From assembly GCA_002385415.1 (NCBI GenBank), contig DGDL01000095.1:16613-33383 (forward strand): 16,771 bases of DNA. The letters are read 5' to 3'. This document shows positions 1 to 6,162 of this stretch, piece after piece. Made by a program: the position numbers and the translations under genes. The DNA comes from Clostridiales bacterium UBA3953 (lineage in GTDB: Bacteria > Bacillota > Clostridia > Oscillospirales > CAG-272). Every line of letters starts with the position of its first letter. Position 1 is the stretch's first letter. The notes beneath the pieces were generated by a model. The model saw only the letters and a list, made by a program, of their open reading frames with translations. It was not told where the DNA came from and made no database searches.

Positions 1-4
1 ATAT

Positions 5-724
5 ATGAAAAAGGCGCTTATCTTTTGGGGCGGATGGGACGGCCATACGCCTGACCTTGTTGCACACCGGTTTGCCCGCATCCTCGAGTCCGAGGGGTTT
101 GAGGTGCGCGTTGAAAACAATATGGACTGCCTCGACGACTACGAGTATCTTGAGTCGCTCGGCCTCATTGTTCCCTGCTGGACCGGCGGAAATATAAAAG
201 GCGAGCATACCCGCAACATCTCGCGGGCGGTCGGCAAGGGCGTCGGAATGGCAGGCTGTCACGGCGGCATGTGCGACGCTTTCAGAACCGACACCGAATG
301 GCAGTTTATAACCGGCGGTAACTGGGTCAGCCATCCCGGCGGCGAAGTGGACTACATGGTTAACATAGTCCCAAGCTCCAGCCCGATCACCGAGGGGCTT
401 TCGGACTTCCCTGTCCGCAGCGAACAGTATTATTTGCACATCGACCCCGCAGTTGAAGTGCTTGCGACAACGCGTTTCCCGACCGTGCACTACTATAATA
501 TCTCCAACAAGCCGGTCGATATGCCAGTCGTGTGGACTAAATACTGGGGGCTTGGCCGCATCTTCTATTGCTCGCTCGGCCATCAGGACAGCGTATTTGA
601 CCAGGCGCCGACCGCGCAGGAGCTCATGCGCCGTGGCATGCTCTGGGCGGCAGAAGGCAAAGAGTGGGCAAAAGCGCGCGGTCTGACCGACGAAAGATTC
701 CTCAACGACGCGAAGATGTACTAA
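5..724 (+). CDS. ThuA-like protein (trehalose utilization family)
   Basis: This 239-residue protein resembles the ThuA family, which has a class I glutamine-amidotransferase-like fold and is linked to metabolism of sugars or 3-keto sugars. The start MKKALIFWGGWDGH is typical of the family. A turn with C85-H86 (GMAGCHGGM) sits where the nucleophile elbow lies in amidotransferase-like folds. Later come SEQYYLHID and a GLGRIFYCSLGHQ strand with a conserved His near the C-terminus. No signal peptide or membrane segment is visible, so it is probably cytosolic. The next gene starts 30 bp downstream and is a Gfo/Idh/MocA oxidoreductase, a pairing also seen in the rhizobial thuA-thuB cluster. The ATG is only four bases from the window edge, so its ribosome binding site cannot be seen. 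The exact substrate is unknown. Confidence 0.85.
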   Translation: MKKALIFWGGWDGHTPDLVAHRFARILESEGFEVRVENNMDCLDDYEYLESLGLIVPCWTGGNIKGEHTRNISRAVGKGVGMAGCHGGMCDAFRTDTEWQFITGGNWVSHPGGEVDYMVNIVPSSSPITEGLSDFPVRSEQYYLHIDPAVEVLATTRFPTVHYYNISNKPVDMPVVWTKYWGLGRIFYCSLGHQDSVFDQAPTAQELMRRGMLWAAEGKEWAKARGLTDERFLNDAKMY

Positions 725-754
725 TAGACATAAATACAAAACGGGGTAATCTGT

Positions 755-1858
755 ATGGCTACTAAAATCGGCATAATAGGAATCGGAAACATAAGCGGCA
801 TTTATCTCGAAAACATCACAAAGGTATTCAATAAAGAGCTTGAGATAGTCGGCGTGTGCGACCTTATACGCGAGCGCGCCGAAAATGCCGCAAAAAATTA
901 CGGCATCCGCAAAATCTATGACACCATGTATGACTGCTTCGACGACCCGGAAGTCGAAGTTGTGCTGAACCTCACCCGCCCCTACGAGCATTTCGGCGTC
1001 AGCAAGCCGGCGCTTGAGGCAGGAAAGCACGTTTACAGCGAAAAGCCGCTGGGCGCATCGTGGGAAGAGGGGCTTGAGCTTGTCAGAATCGCAAAAGAAA
1101 AAGGTCTGTGGATAGGCGGCGCGCCCGACACGTTTATGGGTGCGGGCATCCAGACCAGCCGCAAAGCCATTGACGAAGGGCTGATAGGCGACGTCGTGGG
1201 TGTCAACGCGAACATGACCTGCCGCGGTCACGAGTCATGGCATCCCGACCCCGAGTTCTACTACAAGTACGGCGGCGGCCCCATGCTTGATATGGGTCCG
1301 TACTACATAACCGCCATTATCAACCTTATCGGCGGTGTGAAAAAGCTGACCGGCATGACAAAGATTAGCTTCCCCAAGCGCACAATCACCAGCCAGCCTT
1401 TCTACGGCACGGTGATAGACGTGGACGTGCCCACCAATATCATGGGCATTATGGAATTCGAGTGCGGCGCCATCGGCTCGATTTTCACCTCGTTTGACGT
1501 TTGGAAGGCGCATCTGCCCATAATCGAAGTCTACGGCTCAAAGGGCACGTTGTCGGTACCTGACCCCAACTGTTTCGGCGGACCCGTGGTGCTGCATTTG
1601 CCGGGCGAGCCTCCGAAAGAGCTGCCGCTTGAATTTGACTATTCGGAAAACAGCCGCGGTCTGGGACTTGCTGAGTTCTGTGCGGCTATCCGCAAAAACC
1701 GCCGCCCGCGCGCCTCGTACGATCAGACGCTGCATGTGCTCGAGGTCATGACCGGCTTCCAGCGCAGCTTTGAAACCGGCAAACATGTAGACATCACCAC
1801 AAAATTCGAGCGCGAGGCGCCCATGCGTGCAGATCTTCCGACAGGAGTTATGGACTGA
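755..1858 (+). CDS. Gfo/Idh/MocA family oxidoreductase (copy 1)
   Basis: A 367-residue NAD(P)-dependent sugar or polyol dehydrogenase of the Gfo/Idh/MocA family. The N-terminal Rossmann domain opens with GIIGIGNISG. The family motif EKP is at E96-K97-P98 (YSEKPLG). The C-terminal alpha/beta domain carries the catalytic region GGGPMLDMGPYY, with D179. The usual DxxxH histidine is replaced by Y183, a variant that occurs in some subfamilies and changes the expected acid/base chemistry. A GGGG ribosome binding site lies 8 bases before the ATG. It is likely co-transcribed with the ThuA-like gene before it. The two could act on a keto-sugar or glycoside intermediate, but no substrate can be assigned from the sequence. 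Confidence 0.88.
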   Translation: MATKIGIIGIGNISGIYLENITKVFNKELEIVGVCDLIRERAENAAKNYGIRKIYDTMYDCFDDPEVEVVLNLTRPYEHFGVSKPALEAGKHVYSEKPLGASWEEGLELVRIAKEKGLWIGGAPDTFMGAGIQTSRKAIDEGLIGDVVGVNANMTCRGHESWHPDPEFYYKYGGGPMLDMGPYYITAIINLIGGVKKLTGMTKISFPKRTITSQPFYGTVIDVDVPTNIMGIMEFECGAIGSIFTSFDVWKAHLPIIEVYGSKGTLSVPDPNCFGGPVVLHLPGEPPKELPLEFDYSENSRGLGLAEFCAAIRKNRRPRASYDQTLHVLEVMTGFQRSFETGKHVDITTKFEREAPMRADLPTGVMD

Positions 1859-2021
1859 CGACTATCGGGCAATGCTTTGGCTCCGGCTTTGTCAATGGCA
1901 AAAGCCAAAAGAAAAGCCTAAACCGCCAAAGGCAAGACGCAGTTTTACAGGCACGGACAAAACCGAACTAAAATCCATAATTCGATTCAGACACACCAGA
2001 AAAAAGCTTGACTGAACTGTG

Positions 2022-2055
2022 GGGGTGTGTGGGAAACTTTCACCCCGCACATCCC
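2022..2055 (+). other. GC-rich hairpin in the 230-bp gap between two oxidoreductase genes
   Basis: The gap 1859-2088 holds no credible gene. It contains a 12-bp stem, 2022-2033 (GGGGTGTGTGGG) with 2044-2055 (CCCGCACATCCC), including two G-U pairs and a 10-nt loop. What follows is T-rich (TGCTCTTGTT) but has no uninterrupted U-tract, so termination would be weak at best. The upstream ACACACC at 1991-1997 can pair with GGTGTGT at 2024-2030 as an alternative. The hairpin ends 19 bases before the GGAGGG ribosome binding site (2075-2080) of the next gene. It may dampen or process the transcript between the two genes. Confidence 0.45.
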
Positions 2056-2088
2056 TGCTCTTGTTAAATAATATGGAGGGTAAATAAC

Positions 2089-3246
2089 ATGCGTCTTAAC
2101 GTAGGACTGGTCGGTTATAAGTTCATGGGCAAGGCGCACAGCAACGCTTATGCACGGCTGGGCATGTTTTTTGATCCGGGTGCCGAAGTTTGCCGTCGCG
2201 CCATCTGTGGGCGCGACGAAAAATGGGTGGCGGAATCGGCGAAAAAGTACGGCTGGGAGAGCTATGAAACCTCCTGGGAACGTCTTGTGGAGCGCGACGA
2301 CATCGACATTATCGACATCACCGCGCCGTCCAACGCACACAAAGAGATTGCCATCGCCGCCGCGAAGAACGGCAAACATATATTTTGCGAAAAGCCGCTG
2401 GCACTTACGACCGACGACGCGCGCGATATGCTTGAGGCGGTCGAGCGTGCCGGCGTCAAGCACCAAATAGGCTTCAACTATCGCTTTGCGCCCGCCATTG
2501 TGCTTGCGAAAAAATTTATCGACGAAGGCAAGATAGGCACTATCAGGCATGTGCGCGCCTCTTACCTGCAAGACTTTATAATCGACCCCGAGTTCCCGCT
2601 TGTCTGGAGACTGCAGCGCGATGTCTGCGGTTCGGGCTCGCTGGGCGACCTGGGAGCGCACTTTATTGACCTTGCGCGCTATCTGTGCGGCGAGTTCAAA
2701 ACCGTCATGGGATTGCAGAAAACCTTTATCACCAGCCGCCCGCTCGTACAGAAGATGGAGGGCCTGTCCGCACAGGCCAGCGCCGACGCGCCACGCGGCA
2801 CGGTTGATGTCGACGACGGCACCGTGTTCATCGCAGAGTTTGAAAACGGCGCACTCGGCGTGTTCGAGGCGACACGCTTTGCTCAGGGCCATAAAAACGA
2901 CCTTTCCATCGAGATCAACGGCGACAAGGGCAGCATCAAATTCGTGTTCGAGCGCATGAACGAGCTGCAATATTACAGAGCCGACGACGAACCTGGCACA
3001 CAGGGATTCCGCCTCATTCAGGCGACCGAAGGAATCCATCCGTACATGACGGCTTGGTGGCCCACCGGGCATGTCATCGGCTACGAGCACACCTTCGTGC
3101 ACGAGATTTACGAGTTTGTGCGCGCGATTGTAAACGACACGCCGACGGTGCCGAGCTTTTACGACGGTGTAAAGTGCTGTCAGGTAATTGATGCGGTGGA
3201 GCTTTCGTCCCAGCGCCGCGCCGCCGTTGATGTTGATACTATTTAA
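2089..3246 (+). CDS. Gfo/Idh/MocA family oxidoreductase (copy 2)
   Basis: A 385-residue sugar dehydrogenase-like protein of the Gfo/Idh/MocA family, clearly different in sequence from the gene at 755-1858. The Rossmann start is NVGLVGYKFMGKAHSNAY. The EKP motif is at E101-K102-P103 (FCEKPLA). The substrate domain carries GSLGDLGAHFIDL, with D187 and H191 forming the canonical DxxxH pair, so this copy keeps the full catalytic signature that the first copy lacks. The start ATG has a good GGAGGG site 8 bases upstream. The gene is separated from copy 1 by a 230-bp hairpin-bearing gap, so it may be expressed at a different level. Its substrate is likely a hexose, inositol or glycoside derivative, which is inference. 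Confidence 0.9.
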   Translation: MRLNVGLVGYKFMGKAHSNAYARLGMFFDPGAEVCRRAICGRDEKWVAESAKKYGWESYETSWERLVERDDIDIIDITAPSNAHKEIAIAAAKNGKHIFCEKPLALTTDDARDMLEAVERAGVKHQIGFNYRFAPAIVLAKKFIDEGKIGTIRHVRASYLQDFIIDPEFPLVWRLQRDVCGSGSLGDLGAHFIDLARYLCGEFKTVMGLQKTFITSRPLVQKMEGLSAQASADAPRGTVDVDDGTVFIAEFENGALGVFEATRFAQGHKNDLSIEINGDKGSIKFVFERMNELQYYRADDEPGTQGFRLIQATEGIHPYMTAWWPTGHVIGYEHTFVHEIYEFVRAIVNDTPTVPSFYDGVKCCQVIDAVELSSQRRAAVDVDTI

Positions 3247-3283
3247 AGGTCGGCACATATCTATTCGTTACATCAAGAATACG

Positions 3284-3306
3284 CCGGGGTGGTATGACCA
3301 CCCCGG
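3284..3306 (+). other. perfect 10-bp GC-rich hairpin downstream of the oxidoreductase gene
   Basis: 3284-3293 (CCGGGGTGGT) is perfectly complementary to 3297-3306 (ACCACCCCGG) around a 3-nt loop. It lies 38 bases after the stop codon at 3246 and has no U-tract behind it. It could protect the mRNA 3' end or pause polymerase ahead of the terminator-like structure at 3353-3396. Confidence 0.5.
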
Positions 3307-3352
3307 ACCCCGCAATATGCTTTGCCAAAAATAAAACACTAACCTCACTCCG

Positions 3353-3396
3353 CCGTGCATTTGGGCCACCTTTCCCAAACGCACGGCTGCGTTTTT
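3353..3396 (+). terminator. probable intrinsic terminator of the sugar cassette
   Basis: 3353-3365 (CCGTGC, A, TTTGGG) pairs with 3374-3386 (CCCAAA, C, GCACGG), giving 12 bp with one internal mismatch. A run of five T follows at 3392-3396. A shorter competing hairpin, AAACGCA (3377-3383) with TGCGTTT (3388-3394), runs straight into the same T-run and is perhaps the terminating form. No + strand gene follows until the aro leader. Confidence 0.6.
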
Positions 3397-3416
3397 CAAA
3401 GATAATTCAAAGATAA
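3395..3416 (+). repeat. two tandem copies of an 11-bp unit
   Basis: TTCAAAGATAA occurs twice head to tail, at 3395-3405 and 3406-3416. It is probably a small local duplication next to the terminator. The rest of the spacer up to 3600 shows no recognisable gene, RNA or mobile element. Confidence 0.6.
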
Positions 3417-3600
3417 TTTGACTTGTGGATATAATCGTCCGCAAATCGCCCTATAAACAATGCCGCTGTCCTCCCGGGCAAAGTATCATATAGGCAGCAG
3501 GAGGCATATTTATTTAAATAGCACACAGAAAAGCAGTCTACGGGGTGAGAAGATTCCCCTGCGCGTATTCCTAAAGAATCAATGGTTTTCTGATACCCCT

Positions 3601-4338
3601 TCACCCCTCGTACCGCCAGCCGTTGTCGCTGTGATATATCATCAGCTTTGTCATGCCCCCGTCGACAACAATGTTCTCCCCTGTTATAAAACCGGCGTCA
3701 TCGGAGCATAAATATAAAGCGAGGCTTGCTATATCGTCTGGCGTGCCGATGCGTTTCACCGGATGCTGTGTCAGGTCCGCACCGGTATACCCGGCACCGG
3801 AGCAGTTTATCCAGCCCGGCGAAATCGAGTTGACGCGCGCGCGACCGGCAAGCGTGACGGCGAGCGCGTGCGTGAGCGCATGTATACCGCCTTTCGCCGC
3901 CGCATAGCTTTCGGTATTCGGCTGGCTCATGCTGTCGCGCGTCGACGATATGTTTACAATCGACGCACCCGGAGCAAGGTGGCCGGAAAGCAGCTTCACA
4001 AGCATAAACGGCGCCGCCACACCCACGCGCAGCGCATAGTTGAACTCATCCCATGTGCAGCTGTCAAGCCCGCGCATTATCGGTGGCGCGTTGTTTATGA
4101 TAACGCTGACCTGCGTCCGCTCGCGCAATACCAAATCGGCAAACTCGCGCAGCGCGGATTCTTCGCCTATGTCGCCAACAAATGTTACGCACCCCTCAAG
4201 CGGCTCTGCCGGAGGCGCAATGTCTATCGAGTATATAGTCGCGCCCGCGGCCGCAAATCTCTCGCAAATCCGCCTGCCGATACCGTGCGAGCCGCCTGTA
4301 ATAACTACGGTTTTATTTTTAAAGAAGTTTTCGTACAT
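3601..4338 (-). CDS. SDR family NAD(P)-dependent oxidoreductase
   Basis: A 245-residue classical short-chain dehydrogenase/reductase. The cofactor loop TGGSHGIG is at residues 14-21. D39 at the end of the second strand suggests a preference for NAD(H). The usual NNAG motif reads NNAP (82-85). The catalytic set is S131/S132 with Y145 and K149 (SYAAAKGG). The C-terminus, DGGMTKLMIYH, resembles a set of SDRs annotated as sugar or polyol dehydrogenases. The gene starts 2 bases after the NUDIX stop, with a GGAG site inside the end of the NUDIX gene, so the two form one operon. Neighbouring Gfo/Idh genes on the other strand suggest sugar oxidation, but the substrate is unknown. Confidence 0.9.
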   Translation of the reverse strand: MYENFFKNKTVVITGGSHGIGRRICERFAAAGATIYSIDIAPPAEPLEGCVTFVGDIGEESALREFADLVLRERTQVSVIINNAPPIMRGLDSCTWDEFNYALRVGVAAPFMLVKLLSGHLAPGASIVNISSTRDSMSQPNTESYAAAKGGIHALTHALAVTLAGRARVNSISPGWINCSGAGYTGADLTQHPVKRIGTPDDIASLALYLCSDDAGFITGENIVVDGGMTKLMIYHSDNGWRYEG

Positions 4339-4340
4339 AG

Positions 4341-4727
4341 TTATTTCTCCGCCTTCAATTTCTCAATTATAGGCCGGTCGGCCGGGCAAAACTCATAGTT
4401 GTCAAGCTCGTCCACCGTCACCCAGCGTATATCCGCATGTTCGAGCAGTTTCGGCTCACCGCGCTTTATTTCGGCTTCAAACGCCGTCAGATGTACCGTT
4501 ATGTCGGGGTACTCATAAACACACTCGGCGAATTTTTCGCCGACCACAAGCTCAATGTCAAGCTCCTCCCGGCACTCTCGCACCAGCGCCGTCCGGGGCG
4601 ACTCGCCCGGCTCGGGCTTGCCGCCGGCAAACTCCCATAAAAGCGCCCGCTTTTTGTTTGCAGGGCGTCTGCATATCAGTATTTTATCCTGCCTGCGGAT
4701 AACCGCAGCAACAACTTCCGTCACCAT
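4341..4727 (-). CDS. MutT-like NUDIX hydrolase
   Basis: A 128-residue NUDIX hydrolase of the MutT/8-oxo-dGTP diphosphatase type, which removes oxidised nucleotides or cleaves related pyrophosphates. The NUDIX box reads GKPEPGE, seven residues, then RECREELDI, matching GX5EX7REUXEEXGU except that the late Gly is Asp, a common variant. The motif CRRPANKKRALLWEFAGGK before the box is typical of MutT-like enzymes. I place the start at the ATG of 4727, giving MVTEVVAAVI. A longer reading from a TTG at 4784 is unlikely because that TTG is the -35 box of the promoter at 4784-4755. A GTG at 4724 is also possible and would sit better behind the weak GGTGA site. Confidence 0.9.
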   Translation of the reverse strand: MVTEVVAAVIRRQDKILICRRPANKKRALLWEFAGGKPEPGESPRTALVRECREELDIELVVGEKFAECVYEYPDITVHLTAFEAEIKRGEPKLLEHADIRWVTVDELDNYEFCPADRPIIEKLKAEK

Positions 4728-4754
4728 TGTCACCGTTTGTTTTGATTTCCCAAT

Positions 4755-4784
4755 AGTATACCCCGCACGGGCATGTATTGTCAA
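4755..4784 (-). promoter_or_regulatory. sigma-A-type promoter for the NUDIX-SDR operon
   Basis: On the minus strand, TTGACA (4784-4779) is followed by 18 bases and TATACT (4760-4755). This is a consensus -35 and a near-consensus -10. Transcription would start near 4748, about 20 bases before the ATG at 4727. It is divergent from the aro operon promoter, with about 70 bp between the two -35 boxes. Confidence 0.8.
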
Positions 4785-4853
4785 CTTTAGATAGTGGATA
4801 AAATTGCCTAATACACAGCTTGGGATTTTTACTATGTTTTATCATTTTTGCTA

Positions 4854-4882
4854 TTGCAATTGCTGCGCTTTTATGCTATAAT
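4854..4882 (+). promoter_or_regulatory. sigma-A-type promoter for the aro operon
   Basis: TTGCAA (4854-4859), a 17-bp spacer, then TATAAT (4877-4882), with an extended -10 TG at 4874-4875. Transcription should begin near 4889, giving an untranslated leader of about 225 bases before aroF. A palindrome GCAATTGC (4856-4863) overlaps the -35 box and could be chance. Confidence 0.8.
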
Positions 4883-4922
4883 ACGCTAAATCACAATTAC
4901 CATGCCATTGGTGTATGAAGAG

Positions 4923-5012
4923 ATGAAAAACCGTAACTTTTATGCCGAATACCGCTACTTTAGCTATTACTTTTATATAGCTAAAGTTTTTTCGGTTTGG
5001 CATAAAAGCTGA
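4923..5012 (+). CDS. aromatic-rich leader peptide (attenuator peptide), 29 aa
   Basis: A short ORF directly after the aro operon promoter. Residues 6-18 read FYAEYRYFSYYFY, followed by F23 and W26. In total 6 Tyr, 4 Phe and 1 Trp make up 11 of 29 residues. Its stop codon is at 5010-5012, about 55 bases before the terminator stem. This layout matches leader peptides such as enteric pheL, where the codons themselves are the sensor and the peptide has no other job. A weak GGTG ribosome binding site lies 9 bases before the ATG at 4923. An in-frame ATG at 4902 would add seven residues without a visible binding site. I do not know a named homologue. Confidence 0.82.
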   Translation: MKNRNFYAEYRYFSYYFYIAKVFSVWHKS

Positions 5013-5013
5013 G

Positions 5014-5061
5014 TGTTTTTCGGATAACAGGCCATTTGGCTGTTAAAATAATCCAAAAACA
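5014..5061 (+). promoter_or_regulatory. side hairpin within the aro leader
   Basis: TGTTTTT (5014-5020) pairs with AAAAACA (5055-5061), GGAT (5022-5025) with ATCC (5051-5054), AACA (5026-5029) with TGTT (5041-5044), and GCC (5031-5033) with GGC (5038-5040). The stem starts just after the leader stop codon. It can form inside the loop of the long-range antiterminator. Part of its 3' side, 5035-5043, can instead pair with 5070-5078 in the terminator. Confidence 0.6.
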
Positions 5062-5065
5062 TAGT

Positions 5066-5099
5066 AGGCGCAGCCGAACCGGCTGTGCCTCTTTTTATT
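5066..5099 (+). terminator. intrinsic terminator in the aroF leader
   Basis: GGCGCAGCCG (5067-5076) pairs with CGGCTGTGCC (5080-5089) around a 3-nt AAC loop, with one G-U pair and a closing A-T. It is followed by TCTTTTTATT. It lies between the leader peptide and the aroF ribosome binding site (GGAGG, 5102-5106), so it must be conditional for the operon to be expressed. Confidence 0.85.
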
Positions 5100-5115
5100 C
5101 TGGAGGAATCTAACC

Positions 5116-6132
5116 ATGATAGTTATACTGAAAGAAAACCCGGATCGCGATCAGCTTGCGGGCTTTATCGCATGGCTCGAGGAAAAAGGGATTCAGGTGC
5201 ATACTTCTGTGGGCGAAAACCATACGATTTTAGGGCTTATCGGCGATACTTCAAAAGTCGACATCGATTTAATTTCGGCACTCGACATCGTCGCCGATGT
5301 TAAGCGCGTACAGGAGCCTTATAAAAACGCCAATCGGAAATTTCACCCGCACGACACCGTTGTCCGTGTCGGCAACGCTCAAATCGGTGGCGGAACACTG
5401 ACGCTTATCGCCGGGCCGTGCTCTGTCGAATCGGAGGAGCAGATAATCTCAATCGCAAAAGCTGTCAAGGCAAGCGGGGCAACACTTTTGCGCGGAGGCG
5501 CATTCAAGCCGCGTACCTCGCCGTATTCTTTCCAAGGTCTTCAGGCCGAAGGCATCCGCATGCTCAAACTTGCACGCGAGGAGACAGGCCTGCCTATTGT
5601 AACCGAGATCATGGACGCGACCCATCTCCCGCTGTTCGAGGATGTCGACGTCATCCAGGTCGGCGCGCGCAACATGCAAAACTTCAACCTGCTCAAGGAG
5701 CTGGGCAAGCTCCGCAAGCCAATACTGCTCAAGCGCGGGCTTTCTTCGACTTATGAAGAGCTGCTCATGAGCGCCGAGTATATAATGGCGGGAGGCAACG
5801 AAAACGTCATTCTCTGCGAGCGCGGCATCCGCACATTTGAAACCTACACCCGAAACACGCTCGATATTGGCTCGGTGCCGGTGCTCAAAACGCTCAGCCA
5901 CCTTCCTATTATAATAGACCCGAGCCATGCGTCGGGCAAAGCGTCACTTGTGCCAAGTCTCGCTGTCGCCGCGGTCGCTGCCGGTGCGGATGGACTGATT
6001 GTTGAGGTCCACAACGACCCGGCCCACGCGCTTTGCGACGGTCCGCAGTCGATCCGCCCGGAAGTGTTCGACACGCTTGCATGCAAGCTGAACGCACTGC
6101 ACAAGTTTTTGAAAACTCAGCCTGATGTGTAA
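5116..6132 (+). CDS. aroF: 3-deoxy-7-phosphoheptulonate (DAHP) synthase, type Ibeta with N-terminal regulatory domain
   Basis: A 338-residue DAHP synthase that condenses PEP with erythrose-4-phosphate, the entry step of the shikimate pathway. Residues 1 to about 90 form the ferredoxin-like (ACT-like) domain found in the Thermotoga-type enzyme, which carries feedback inhibition by Tyr or Phe. The TIM barrel follows, with GPCSVES, RGGAFKPRTSPYSFQG, TEIMD and DPSHASG. Predicted metal ligands are C102, H271, E297 and D308, matching the Thermotoga layout in position. The start has a strong GGAGG site 9 bases upstream, right after the leader terminator. As the first gene after the attenuator, it would be the main target of both transcriptional and allosteric control. 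Confidence 0.96.
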   Translation: MIVILKENPDRDQLAGFIAWLEEKGIQVHTSVGENHTILGLIGDTSKVDIDLISALDIVADVKRVQEPYKNANRKFHPHDTVVRVGNAQIGGGTLTLIAGPCSVESEEQIISIAKAVKASGATLLRGGAFKPRTSPYSFQGLQAEGIRMLKLAREETGLPIVTEIMDATHLPLFEDVDVIQVGARNMQNFNLLKELGKLRKPILLKRGLSSTYEELLMSAEYIMAGGNENVILCERGIRTFETYTRNTLDIGSVPVLKTLSHLPIIIDPSHASGKASLVPSLAVAAVAAGADGLIVEVHNDPAHALCDGPQSIRPEVFDTLACKLNALHKFLKTQPDV

Positions 6133-6162
6133 ACACACTGCTGTAATATCGAGGGAATTATT

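Larger units (their letters stand above)
4889..5099 (+). promoter_or_regulatory. predicted ribosome-mediated transcription attenuator of the aro operon
   Basis: The leader contains an aromatic-rich peptide gene and three structures that compete. The first is a hairpin of 4937-4967 with 4977-5008, about 27 bp in three blocks (CTTTTATGCC with GGCATAAAAG; CCG with CGG; ACTTTAGCTAT with ATAGCTAAAGT). The second is an antiterminator in which 4993-5001 (CGGTTTGGC) pairs with 5073-5081 (GCCGAACCG), 9 bp with one G-U. The third is the terminator at 5066-5099. A side hairpin at 5014-5061 lies between. The same strand 4993-5001 pairs either with the Tyr/Phe codon region or with the terminator. A ribosome stalled in codons 6-18 would free it and prevent termination; one reaching the stop at 5010 would cover it and allow termination. 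The structures are seen; the mechanism is inferred. Confidence 0.78.

Noticed and set aside
1987..3258. 423-codon open frame on the minus strand
   Set aside because: It lies opposite a clear Gfo/Idh/MocA gene at 2089-3246, shows no recognisable domain, and is a by-product of the codon bias of that gene.
3288..3306. GGGTGGTA sequence resembling the T-box core
   Set aside because: It is the stem of a perfect hairpin downstream of a gene, without the T-box ACCGCG continuation, specifier stem or following gene on that strand.
3407..3604. 65-codon minus-strand frame after the SDR gene
   Set aside because: No recognisable motif, no clear ribosome binding site and it overlaps the SDR stop codon; I treat the stretch as non-coding.
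4728..4784. TTG start for the NUDIX gene adding 19 residues
   Set aside because: The TTG is within a TTGACA -35 box whose -10 lies inside the proposed extension, so the mRNA should begin downstream of it.
4889..5115. T-box leader upstream of aroF
   Set aside because: No AGGGTGGNACCGCG-like T-box sequence is present, while a translated aromatic-rich ORF and an alternative hairpin set explain the leader better.
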